From assembly GCA_016793465.1 (NCBI GenBank), contig JAEUJW010000058.1:1-64000 (forward strand): a stretch of 64,000 bases of DNA. Direction: 5' to 3'. Under the pieces are notes generated by a model. The model was not told the origin of the DNA and made no database searches. It saw nothing but the letters and a program-made list of their open reading frames with translations. Shown here in pieces: positions 8,881 to 16,866 of the stretch. Positions within the stretch are counted from its first letter, which is position 1; each line of letters opens with the position of its first letter. Both the position numbers and the translations under genes were made by a program. This stretch comes from Myxococcales bacterium (lineage in GTDB: Bacteria; Myxococcota; Polyangia; Nannocystales; Nannocystaceae).

Positions 8881-9246
8881 ATGTCACCCACGAAGTCCTG
8901 TTCTTCTGTCTTGTGCATGGGCCTCTCGTCGGCGCTCGCGCTGGCCGCCTGCGACGGCGGCGAGGCGCCGCGGCCGGACGCGGCCCCGGCCGCGGCGCCC
9001 GCCATTACGCCCGCGAAGGCCACGCCGGAGCCGCCGTCGGTCGCGCCGCCCGCCGACCCGCCGGCGAACGACAAGGTCCAGGTCGCCGCGGCGATCGCCC
9101 GCGAGATATCCGCGGCGCCCGAGCTGGCCGACGAGATCCTCGGCAAGCACGGCCTCGACCGCGACCGGTTCGACGCGATCATGTTCGAGATCGCCGGCGA
9201 CCCGGCCATGACGAAGGCCTACATGGCGGCGCGCCGGGCGAAGTGA
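8881..9246 (+). CDS. Small lipoprotein
   Basis: A 121-residue protein with a signal ending in ALAAC (about residues 20-24), a Pro/Ala-rich spacer, and a helical tail (about 65-121) with the pattern ISAAPELADEILGKHGLDRD. The tail looks like a small helical bundle but I do not recognise it. The helicase gene begins 26 bases after its stop, so the two may be transcribed together. Confidence 0.65.
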   Translation: MSPTKSCSSVLCMGLSSALALAACDGGEAPRPDAAPAAAPAITPAKATPEPPSVAPPADPPANDKVQVAAAIAREISAAPELADEILGKHGLDRDRFDAIMFEIAGDPAMTKAYMAARRAK

Positions 9247-9272
9247 CTTGCCAGCGGCGCGCCGCCGCGAGC

Positions 9273-11345
9273 ATGCTCCCGCCGCCCGCGATGCGCTGGA
9301 CCCCCGAACAGCTCGAGATCCTCGGCCACCCGCTCGGCGCCCACGCGCTCGTGCACGCGGCCCCGGGCGCGGGCAAGACGACCACGCTGGTCGGCCGCGT
9401 CGAGCGCCTGCTCGACCAGGAGGTCGACCCCCGCCGCGTCCGCGTCGTCATGTTTAATAAGGCCATCCAGGAGACGTTCGTCGCGCGCCTGGCGGCGGCC
9501 GACATCACCGGGGTGACGGTCACGACCTTCGACGCGCTCGGGCTCGAGGTCCTGCGGGCGGCCGAGCGCCGCGGGCTGCTGTCGGCCCCGCTCGAGGTCG
9601 CCGCGCACCGCACCGACGAGTGGGCGCGGCAGGTCCATCGCCAGCACGTCCGCGTGATCGAGTCGGCCGACGACATCGCCGCCGCGGTGTACTTCTGGAA
9701 GGCCCACCTGGTGCCGCCGAAGCGGGCCGCGTGCGCCCACCTGCCGGCGCTGGTCGAGGCCTACCGCGCGGTCGAGGCGCTGCGCGGCTACAAGATCGAC
9801 TTCCCCGACATGGTCTACACGGCCGTCGCGGTGCTGCGCAGGTATCCGCGGCTGCTCGGGCCGATCGACCACCTCCTCGTCGACGAGTTCCAGGACATCA
9901 ACCCCGGGCGGGTCGAGCTGCTGCGCGGGCTCATGCACGAGGGCACGGCGATCATGGCGGTCGGCGACGCCGACCAGGCGATCTACGAGTGGGCCGGGGC
10001 GCACCCGCGGTTCTTCCGCGAGTTCGCGGCGACCTTCGCGGCCCTGCCGACCCGCCACTATCCGCTGTCGTGCAGCTTCCGCTTCGGGCCGGAGATCGCC
10101 GGCGCGGCTGCCCGGCTGATCGCCCACAACGAGGACCGCGCGCCGCTCGAGGTGGTCGGCGGCGGCGCGACCCCGGGGCGGGTCGAGCGCGTCGACGACG
10201 TCGGCGCGACCATCCGCGGCCTGCTCGAGCACGACCACGCGCCCGGCGACATCGCGGTGCTCTACCGCGGGCGCGCCCAGGCCGTCGCCGTGGTCGCCGA
10301 GCTCGCCGCCGGCAAGATCCCCATGCACACCGAGGACGTCGACCTGCTGCGCCGCGGCCGCGGCCCCGAGCTCGCGCTCGCCTACCTCGGCTTCGCCACC
10401 AGCCACGCGCCCGTCGACTTCGACGCCGCCTGGGCCGTGGTCTACGCGCCCGACCGCTACATCCGCAAGGACGCGTTCAAGGCCCAGGTCGCCCGCGTCG
10501 GCGGCAAGGGCCTGCAGGCGGCGCTGCGCGGCGCCAAGCTGGCGCGCTCGCTCGAGCAGTCGCACGGCGGCGTCGAGTCGATGGCGACGCTCGCCGACCT
10601 GCTGCAGCGCATGGGCCGCTGCCGCACCGCCGGCGAGGCGCTGACGCTGCTGGTCCGCGAGGTCGACATCCCCGCGCAGCTCGAGGGCCGCCAGCGCAAC
10701 GCGGCCGAGCAGGAGCTGGCGGTCGCGGCGTTCGCGGCGGTGCACGTGATCCTCGCGGGCCTCGCGGTGGCCCCGTCCGAGGCCGCGCAGGCGCTCGCCG
10801 AGTTCGACCCCCGGCGCGGCGAGCCGAGCGAGGACTGCGTGTGGGTCTCGACGATCCACCGGGCCAAGGGCAAGGAGTGGCGCTGCGTGCTGCTGCCGCG
10901 CCTCGTCGAGGGCATGTGCCCGGCCGAGGACCGCGGCGAGCGGCTCGGCACCGTCGAGGCGCCCGAGGGCATCGACCAGAGCGACTTCCTCGAGCAGGAG
11001 CGGCGCATCTTTTATGTCGGGCTCACGCGGGCGATCGAGGCGGTGTACCTCGAGCGTCCGCCGGTCGGCGCCAGCCGGTTCGTCGCCGAGCAGGCCCCGC
11101 CGCGGCCGGCCCGGCCCGAGAAGGCGGCGAGGTCCGCGAGCTCGTCGAGCCCGCCCGACAGGCCCGCCGAGAGCGGGCGCGCCTGGCAGCCCGACGACGA
11201 CGAGCGCCTGGCCGCCGGCTGGGCCGCGCGCGAGGGCCTCGAGGCGCTGGCGGTGCGGCTCGGGCGCTCGAAGGCCGCGGTCGCGGCCCGCCTGGTCCGC
11301 CTCGGCGTGGTCGGCAGCCGGGCCGAGGCGCGCGGCGAGGCCTGA
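9273..11345 (+). CDS. UvrD/Rep-family superfamily 1 DNA helicase
   Basis: The 690-residue product shows the SF1 helicase motifs in order: Walker A HAAPGAGKTTT (about residue 30), Walker B LLVDEFQDINPGR, motif III VGDADQAIYEWAGA, motif IV YPLSCSFRFG, motif V VSTIHRAKGKEW and motif VI RRIFYVGLTRA. It should unwind DNA using ATP. It is shorter than UvrD or PcrA (about 720), and the last 45 residues (WQPDDDERLAAGW to ARLVRLGVV) resemble a SANT/Myb-like helix-turn-helix, which could add DNA binding. ATG 9291 is an alternative start. The Phe-Asn-Lys at 9453 uses the rare codons TTT AAT AAG. Confidence 0.9.
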   Translation: MLPPPAMRWTPEQLEILGHPLGAHALVHAAPGAGKTTTLVGRVERLLDQEVDPRRVRVVMFNKAIQETFVARLAAADITGVTVTTFDALGLEVLRAAERRGLLSAPLEVAAHRTDEWARQVHRQHVRVIESADDIAAAVYFWKAHLVPPKRAACAHLPALVEAYRAVEALRGYKIDFPDMVYTAVAVLRRYPRLLGPIDHLLVDEFQDINPGRVELLRGLMHEGTAIMAVGDADQAIYEWAGAHPRFFREFAATFAALPTRHYPLSCSFRFGPEIAGAAARLIAHNEDRAPLEVVGGGATPGRVERVDDVGATIRGLLEHDHAPGDIAVLYRGRAQAVAVVAELAAGKIPMHTEDVDLLRRGRGPELALAYLGFATSHAPVDFDAAWAVVYAPDRYIRKDAFKAQVARVGGKGLQAALRGAKLARSLEQSHGGVESMATLADLLQRMGRCRTAGEALTLLVREVDIPAQLEGRQRNAAEQELAVAAFAAVHVILAGLAVAPSEAAQALAEFDPRRGEPSEDCVWVSTIHRAKGKEWRCVLLPRLVEGMCPAEDRGERLGTVEAPEGIDQSDFLEQERRIFYVGLTRAIEAVYLERPPVGASRFVAEQAPPRPARPEKAARSASSSSPPDRPAESGRAWQPDDDERLAAGWAAREGLEALAVRLGRSKAAVAARLVRLGVVGSRAEARGEA

Positions 11346-11381
11346 GAATTTTTAATCTATTAATTATTAATTATTAATTTG
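11346..11381. terminator. A/T tract between convergent genes
   Basis: About 30 of 36 bases are A or T in otherwise >70% GC DNA, with ATTAATT-like units repeated three times. It separates the stop of the rightward helicase gene from the end of the leftward TPR gene, and part of it encodes the last residues (QINN) of the latter. A GC-rich self-complementary sequence (GCGCGAGCTCGGCGAGCTC) borders it at 11381-11399. A role in transcription termination is inference. Confidence 0.4.
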
Positions 11382-12896
11382 CGCGAGCTCGGCGAGCTCG
11401 GCGGCGAAGGGGGGGCCGAGGCTCGTGTAGATCGTTCGGGCGCGGTCGAGGTGCGGCTCGGCCTCGTCGTCGCGGCCGAGGAGGATCGCGGCGCGGGCGA
11501 GCGCGGCCGCGACGGCGGCGAGGTCGGGGTCGTCGGCGTCGAGGCGGGGCTCGGCGAGCGCGAGGGCCTCGCCGAGGGCCGCGTGGGCGGCCGCGGGGTC
11601 GCCGGCGGCGAGCAGGGCGCGGCCGCGGACGAGCTCGGCGAGCGCACGATCGACGGTGTGATCGCCGGACGCGGCGGCGAGGTCGTCGGCGGCCGCGTGG
11701 GCCAGCGGCAGCGCGGCCGCCGGATCCTCGAGGGCGAGCAGGACCTCGGCGACCAGGCGGCGGGTCTCGGCGCTGAGCGGGTGGGCCGCGCCGTCGCGGG
11801 CCTCGCGGGCGGCCAGGGCCTCGCGCGCGAGCGGCAGCGCCTCGGCGGCGCGACCCCGGCGCAAGAGGCCGCGGGCGGCGTCGTGGCGGACCGTCGAGGT
11901 GTAGGGGTCGTCCGCGCCGAACGCGGCGACGGCCTCGGCGATCACGGCCTGGTGCTGCGCGGGCGCCTGGGCGGGGTCGTCGACCGCGTCGGCGGCGGCC
12001 GCCCGGGCCTTGATACGGGCGAGGGCGTCGGCGGGGGCGGCGGCGGCGAGGGCGGCGGCGGCGAGGGGGCGCGCGAGGTCGTGGCGGCGCAGCGCGTTGA
12101 ACAGGCGGGCCAGGCGGATCCGCGGCCACACGCCGCGGCGCGGGTCGCCGGCGTCGTCGCGCGCGAGCAGGCCCTCGAGGCGCCGGCGCGCCGCGCCGCG
12201 CTGTCCGAGCGACTCGAGCGCGGCGGCCTCGTAGAACCCGATCTGTCGGACCAGCGGGTGGTCCTCGCCGAGCAGCGCCGAGGCCTCGGCGATCGCCTCG
12301 CGGTCGCGGCGCAGCGCCGCCGCGAAGTCGAGGCCGTCGTACTCGAGCAGACCGAGGTTCACGCGGGTGCGGGCCCGCTCGAGCGCGGTCGGCCCGTCGG
12401 CGACCGCGAGGGCCCGCTCGTACAGCGTGCGCGCGCCGGCGAGGTCGCCCTGGCGATAGGCGACCGCGCCGAGGTTCATGTCGGCGAGCCAGCGCAGCGC
12501 GCCGTCGGCGGCGTAGCGCCCGGCGTAGGCGCGGGCCAGCTCGGCGTCGGCGTCGGCGCCCGCGCGATCGTCGGCCAGGGTGCCGCGCACGTAGACCCGG
12601 CGGATCACCGCCTCGGCCGCGGTGCGATCGACGCGGCCGCGGATGCCCTCGGCGAGCGCGCGCGAGAGCCGGCGCTCGGCGTCGTCGACGCGCCCGGTCT
12701 CGAGGGCGAGGGTGCCGAGCGCGAGCGAGGCCTCGGCCACCAGCGGCGCGAACCCCAGCGACTCGGCGCGCGCGAGCTGCTCGCCGGCCGCGGCCTCGGC
12801 GTCGGCGAAGCGTCCGACCGCGGCGAGGGCCATGGCCTCGGCGAGCCGCGACCTGGCGCCGCGGACAGGCTCGGCGATCGCCTCGGGCGACGCGCC
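11367..12896 (-). pseudogene. TPR array: 5'-truncated remnant of a Ser/Thr kinase-TPR gene
   Basis: The frame encodes about 510 residues of TPR repeats ending AELAQINN. Its beginning (ARSRLAEAMALAAVGRF onward) aligns by eye with the start of the TPR part of the complete kinase-TPR protein at 16867-19809 (ARAALARAASLEAAGRY). The kinase and membrane segments that should come before it are missing. Upstream of about 12896 the same frame stays open to an ATG at 13025, but those residues are the antisense of another real frame and do not look like protein. It may still be translated as a truncated TPR protein. Confidence is good that it is truncated, lower that it is inactive. Confidence 0.65.
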
Positions 12897-12897
12897 C

Positions 12898-13350
12898 CGC
12901 AAGCTCGGCTTCGTGGCCCCGCGCGTCGAGCTGGAGTACGACGCCAACGAGTGCCTCGGCTCCGGCGGCAACCCGCAGTCGCTCTCCAGCTGGGTCGACG
13001 AGTGGACCGACCGCTTCCGCTTCATCTACACCTCGGTCGGCAACGAGTTCAGCGGCCAGAACACGGCCAACGGCACGACCTCCTACTTCGTGAACCCCGA
13101 CGCCGTCGGCCGGGTGCTCTCGGCCTGCAACGCCGCCCAAAACGACCCGTACGTCAGCTTCTGGGCGCTGACCTTCGCCCCGGGCCCGCAGTACCCCTAC
13201 ACCTACCTCTGGGGCGCTGCCATCGACTCGTTCGACGCGGTCCACCTGCACGACGAATCGTCGGGGCTCGTGCTGCGCGTGGCGGTCGGCCACGGGCACC
13301 CGTCGCCGAAGACCTACGTCGCCACCGGCCGCTGCAACGGCGGCTGCTGA
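12898..13350 (+). pseudogene. 5'-truncated gene fragment, unknown secreted-type protein
   Basis: From about 12898 the frame has typical coding character (150 residues, KLGFVAPRVELEYDANECL and onward, rich in aromatic residues, ending GRCNGGC). Upstream of that point the same frame is only the antisense of the TPR gene. No plausible start with a ribosome site lies at the boundary; the first internal Met is absent from the coding-like part. The Cys-containing tail and the SVGNEFSGQNTANGTTSYF region suggest an exported protein. Family not recognised. Confidence 0.6.
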
Positions 13351-13353
13351 GCG

Positions 13354-13770
13354 TCACGACGCGTCGCCCGCGGGCGACGCGAACACCTCGGCCTCGCTGA
13401 GGCGCGGCCGCTCGCCCGCGAACGCGTAGTCCGCGGGCTTGCGGTCGATGCACAGCTCGCTCGCCAGGCGGAACTCCGCCGCGCCGTCGAACGCGCCGAC
13501 GCTGACGAAGTACTCGCCGGTCGGCCGCAGCAGGTAGAACAGGGCGGCGCCGCAGCGCGTGCAGAAGCCACGCTCGGCCCACTCCGACGAGGCGTAGCGC
13601 CCGACCCGCGCCTCGTCGGCGAAGCGCAGCGCGCGCGCGCGGGCGGCGAAGAACGGACCGCCCGTCCAGCGGCGACACATGCCGCAGTGACAGGCGTGGT
13701 AGTCGCGCTCGACGTCGTCGGCCTCGAAGCGTACGGCGCCGCACAGGCAATGACCGGTCATCGGCTGCAT
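13354..13770 (-). CDS. GFA-family zinc protein (CENP-V/formaldehyde-activating-like)
   Basis: The 138-residue product has the conserved zinc ligands of the GFA fold: CLCGAV near the N-terminus, CHCGMCRRWTGGPF around residues 27-40, and FCTRCGAALF around 70. The family includes glutathione-dependent formaldehyde-activating enzyme homologues, most of unknown substrate, and so a specific activity should not be assumed. Length is normal for the family. It ends three bases from the stop of the truncated rightward gene. Confidence 0.85.
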   Translation of the reverse strand: MQPMTGHCLCGAVRFEADDVERDYHACHCGMCRRWTGGPFFAARARALRFADEARVGRYASSEWAERGFCTRCGAALFYLLRPTGEYFVSVGAFDGAAEFRLASELCIDRKPADYAFAGERPRLSEAEVFASPAGDAS

Positions 13771-13830
13771 GCCCGCTACTTCGCGCGCGGCCGCGGCGCT
13801 GTCAAGCCGCCGCGGCGCCGAGGCCCCGGC

Positions 13831-14820
13831 TCACGCGCCGGCGCCGTCGCCCTGCAGCACGCGCAGGCGCCCGGGCACCTCGGCGCGCGAGCCCTGCAGG
13901 CGCTCGCGGTAGATCTTGCGAAATTGCAGGGTCGGCCCGTCGGTCCGCACCGACCGCTCCTCGCCCGGCGGCGGGACCTCGACCGGGTCGCTCGACTCGA
14001 GCACGGCCCGGTCCTCCTCGGCGATCTTGCGGTTGGCCAGGTGGAACAGGCGGTCGAACAGCCGCGGCCGCATGAAGTCGCGGATCGTGACGAACACCAT
14101 CGAGGTGGTCCGCTCGTCGACCGGCACGCACGCGGTGATGAAGCCGAGCAGCCGCTTGCCGGTCGGCAGCCACAGCTGCATGGCGTTGGGGAAGCGGTAG
14201 TCGAGCATGCCCTCCTGCGGCGCGCCGTCGACGGAGATGGTGGTGCGCCCGCCCCACGAGCGTTCGTCCCAGGCGATGTCCATGCGCGTGCCGCCGCCGT
14301 ACGGCAGGTTCTTGCCGATCGTCCTGCGGTGGACGAACGGGAGGTGCGGCCAGTCGAGCATGTTCTCCATGGCCCGCGTCCAGTGGGTCTGCCACGTCAC
14401 CGCGAAGCTGCACACCCGCACGCCCGCGCGCAGCAGCAGCTCCGGGACCTCGGGCTCGCCCGGCGCCTCGCCGCCCGGCGCGGTGTACAGCCACAGCAGC
14501 CCGCCGAGCTCGCGCACCGGCACCGGCGTGGCCCCCAGCCGCTCGCGCCGCGCGTCCGGGTCCCACGGGACCTTGCAGTTGGCCCCGTCGCCCGCGAACC
14601 GCCAGCCGTGGAACGGGCACTCGAGGCAGCCGTCGACGACCCGCCCGAGCGAGAGCTGGACCCCGCGGTGCGGGCAGCGATCGACCAGCGCCCGCGCGAC
14701 GCCGGCGCCGTCGCGGAACAACACCAGCCGCTCGCCGGCGACGCGCAGACCGAGCGGCCGCGCCCGCAACATGTCGCTCGCGCCGACGATGGTCCATACA
14801 TGGGCGAACCCGTGAAACAT
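13831..14820 (-). CDS. Rieske non-heme iron oxygenase, alpha subunit
   Basis: A 329-residue protein. The Rieske [2Fe-2S] site is complete: Cys49 and His51 in CPHRGV, Cys68 and His71 in CPFHGW. The mononuclear iron site is seen in MENMLDWPHLPFVHR, with Asp and two His as in ring-hydroxylating and choline-monooxygenase-like members. The substrate is unknown; relatives act on aromatics, quaternary amines and, in Methylococcus, sterol C-4 methyl groups. It needs a separate reductase, which is not nearby. It is divergent from a TetR regulator across 64 bases holding a palindrome, so the regulator probably controls it. Confidence 0.88.
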   Translation of the reverse strand: MFHGFAHVWTIVGASDMLRARPLGLRVAGERLVLFRDGAGVARALVDRCPHRGVQLSLGRVVDGCLECPFHGWRFAGDGANCKVPWDPDARRERLGATPVPVRELGGLLWLYTAPGGEAPGEPEVPELLLRAGVRVCSFAVTWQTHWTRAMENMLDWPHLPFVHRRTIGKNLPYGGGTRMDIAWDERSWGGRTTISVDGAPQEGMLDYRFPNAMQLWLPTGKRLLGFITACVPVDERTTSMVFVTIRDFMRPRLFDRLFHLANRKIAEEDRAVLESSDPVEVPPPGEERSVRTDGPTLQFRKIYRERLQGSRAEVPGRLRVLQGDGAGA

Positions 14821-14846
14821 CCGCTTGCCCTCCGAGTCTTTTTATT

Positions 14847-14860
14847 ATATCAATCGATAT
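14847..14860. promoter_or_regulatory. Candidate TetR operator between oxygenase and regulator
   Basis: ATATC-AATC-GATAT is a perfect five-base inverted repeat with a four-base centre. It lies in an A/T-rich patch (about 14839-14875) midway between the divergent oxygenase and TetR starts. Its position suits repression of both genes. The binding protein is inferred from adjacency only. Confidence 0.5.
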
Positions 14861-14884
14861 AGAAAATAAGCAAGAGCACAAGCC

Positions 14885-15547
14885 ATGGGACGGCCACTTG
14901 GAAGCAAGCACCCGGATCACGGGCGGCGCCGCGAGGCGCTGCTCGACGCCGCGATGCCGCGCCTCGTGGCCGACCACGGCGGCACCAGCTTCAACGAGCT
15001 CGCCGCCGAGCTCGACGTGTCGGCGCCGACGCTGCGCCACTACTTCGGCGACCGCGCCGGCCTCGTCGCCGCGGCGCTGCGCCGCCAGGCCCACCACGCG
15101 CGCCCCCACCTCGAGCGCGCCGCCGTGCCGAGCTCGCCCGACCTCGAGGCCTCGCTCGCCCACTACCTCGGCGAGCTCGCGGCCGCCTGGCGCATGTTCG
15201 GCGTCGGCCGGCTGTTCGCCGCCGGCCTGACGATGGGCCTCGCGGACGGCGCCGCCGGCCCCGCCTACCTCGACGGCGTGCTCGAGCCGACGCTGGCCGC
15301 CGTCGAGTCCCGCCTGCGCCGCCACGCCGAGGCCGGCGCCCTGCGCTGCGGCCCCGACGACGCCGACGCGCTGCGGGCCGCCGCCCTGGCCCTGCTCTCG
15401 CCGGCGCTGCTGGCCCTGCTCCACCAGGACGCGCTCGGCGGGGCGATGTGCCGCGCGCTCGACGTGCCCGCGTTCATGCGCACGCACGTGGCCGCGTTCG
15501 TGCGCGGCTGGGGCCGCCCGCCGAGGCGCCCGGTCAAAGCTGTGTAA
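14885..15547 (+). CDS. TetR-family transcriptional regulator
   Basis: The 220-residue product has an N-terminal TetR helix-turn-helix (about residues 14-60; FNELAAELDVSAPTLRHYFGD). The C-terminal ligand domain is helical and unassigned. ATG 14885 was chosen as it leads straight into GRPLGSKHPDHGRR, a usual TetR N-terminus. It is divergent from the Rieske oxygenase gene and probably represses it and itself through the palindrome at 14847-14860, relieved by a small molecule related to the oxygenase substrate (inference). Confidence 0.88.
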   Translation: MGRPLGSKHPDHGRRREALLDAAMPRLVADHGGTSFNELAAELDVSAPTLRHYFGDRAGLVAAALRRQAHHARPHLERAAVPSSPDLEASLAHYLGELAAAWRMFGVGRLFAAGLTMGLADGAAGPAYLDGVLEPTLAAVESRLRRHAEAGALRCGPDDADALRAAALALLSPALLALLHQDALGGAMCRALDVPAFMRTHVAAFVRGWGRPPRRPVKAV

Positions 15548-15597
15548 AACGCCGCCGCCTCGCGGAATGATCGCCACCCCGGTCCGTTGAGGCGGGC

Positions 15598-16761
15598 ATG
15601 CGCCTCCGTTCGATCGAGACCCTCGCCGCCACCGCCATCGCCGTCACCTGCCTCGCCCTGGCGATCCACACCACCCGAGCCCCCGCCGAGCCCGCGCCGG
15701 TCGTCACGACCGGCGCCGGCGTCGAGGCCCCCGCGCCGGCCGAGCGCCCGCGCATCGAGGTCGTGTTCGTCGTCGACACCACCGGCAGCATGGCGGGCCT
15801 CATCGAGGGCGCCAGGCAGAAGATCTGGGCGCTCGCCAACCGCCTCGCCTCGGGCGAGCCGCGGCCCGAGCTGCGCGTCGGCCTGGTCGCCTACCGCGAC
15901 CGCGGCGACGACTACGTCACCCGCAAGCTCGACTTCACCGGCGACATGGACGCCGTCTACGCCGAGCTCCTCGCCTACCAGGCCGACGGCGGCGGCGACC
16001 ACCCCGAGCACGTCGGCAAGGGCCTCGCCGACGCCGTCGACGGCATGCAGTGGAGCCGCGGCGACAAGGTCCTGCGCCTCGTCTTCCTCGTCGGCGACGC
16101 CCCGCCCCACGACGACTACCAGGACGGCCTCGGCGCCGCCGCCCTGGCCGCCAGGGCCCGCGACCGCGGCATCCGCGTCAACACCGTGCAGTGCGGCAGC
16201 AACGCCGACACCACCGTGGCCTGGCGGGCCATCGCCGCGGCCGGCGGCGGCGAGTACTCGAGCATCGCCCAGGACGGCGGCGTGGTCGCGGTCGCCACCC
16301 CGTTCGACCAGGCGCTGTGGCAGCTCAACCACGACCTCGCGGCGACGGTGCTCAGCGCCGGCTCGGCCGCCGACAAGGCCAGCGCGAGCGTGAAGCTCGG
16401 CAACCGCATGGCCATGTCGGTCAGCGCCGCCGCCGAGGCCGCCAGCTACAGCGCCAAGTCGGCGCGCATGAACGACGAGGACCTCGTCGGCAAGCTCGAG
16501 GCCGGCCAGGCGCTGGCCGACATCCCGACCGCCGAGCTGCCGGCGGAGATGCAGGCGATGACGCCCGCCGAGCAGGAGCGCTACGTCGGCGAGGCCCGCC
16601 GCAAGCGCGACGCGCTCAACGAGCAGATCCGCGCGGTCTCGGCCCGGCGCGACGCCTTCCTCCGCGACGCCGAGAGGGCCGCGGGCGTCGACAAGGGCTT
16701 CGACGGCCAGGTGCTCGAGACCCTGCGCCGCCAGGCCGGCGAGATCGGCGTGGCCTACTGA
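15598..16761 (+). CDS. Membrane-anchored von Willebrand factor A protein
   Basis: A 387-residue protein with an N-terminal hydrophobic segment (about residues 8-26) that anchors or exports it. The vWA domain starts near residue 55 with IEVVFVVDTTGSMAG, giving a complete MIDAS DxTGS motif, followed by VGLVAYRDRGDDY and FLVGDAPPHDD. The C-terminal 120 residues are helical and charged, likely a coiled coil (AEQERYVGEARRKRDALNEQ). vWA proteins of this form bind metal and partner proteins; the partner is unknown. The kinase-TPR gene follows about 100 bases downstream on the same strand. Confidence 0.82.
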   Translation: MRLRSIETLAATAIAVTCLALAIHTTRAPAEPAPVVTTGAGVEAPAPAERPRIEVVFVVDTTGSMAGLIEGARQKIWALANRLASGEPRPELRVGLVAYRDRGDDYVTRKLDFTGDMDAVYAELLAYQADGGGDHPEHVGKGLADAVDGMQWSRGDKVLRLVFLVGDAPPHDDYQDGLGAAALAARARDRGIRVNTVQCGSNADTTVAWRAIAAAGGGEYSSIAQDGGVVAVATPFDQALWQLNHDLAATVLSAGSAADKASASVKLGNRMAMSVSAAAEAASYSAKSARMNDEDLVGKLEAGQALADIPTAELPAEMQAMTPAEQERYVGEARRKRDALNEQIRAVSARRDAFLRDAERAAGVDKGFDGQVLETLRRQAGEIGVAY

Positions 16762-16764
16762 CAC

Positions 16765-16780
16765 CTGTCCCGCGGGACAG
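16765..16780. repeat. 16-base perfect palindrome CTGTCCCGCGGGACAG
   Basis: A perfect inverted repeat four bases after the vWA gene stop. Two near-identical sites occur at 24368 and 24433. It could fold as a hairpin terminator, though no T tract follows, or be a protein-binding site. The flanking CACCTGTCC word recurs elsewhere in the window. Confidence 0.5.
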
Positions 16781-16866
16781 CCCGTGACGCCCTCGCGCGC
16801 CCCTCGCGCGGCCGTCGATGCGAGTCGACGGGCCGCGCCGCATCGCCGACACTGCCCTGGCGACGC

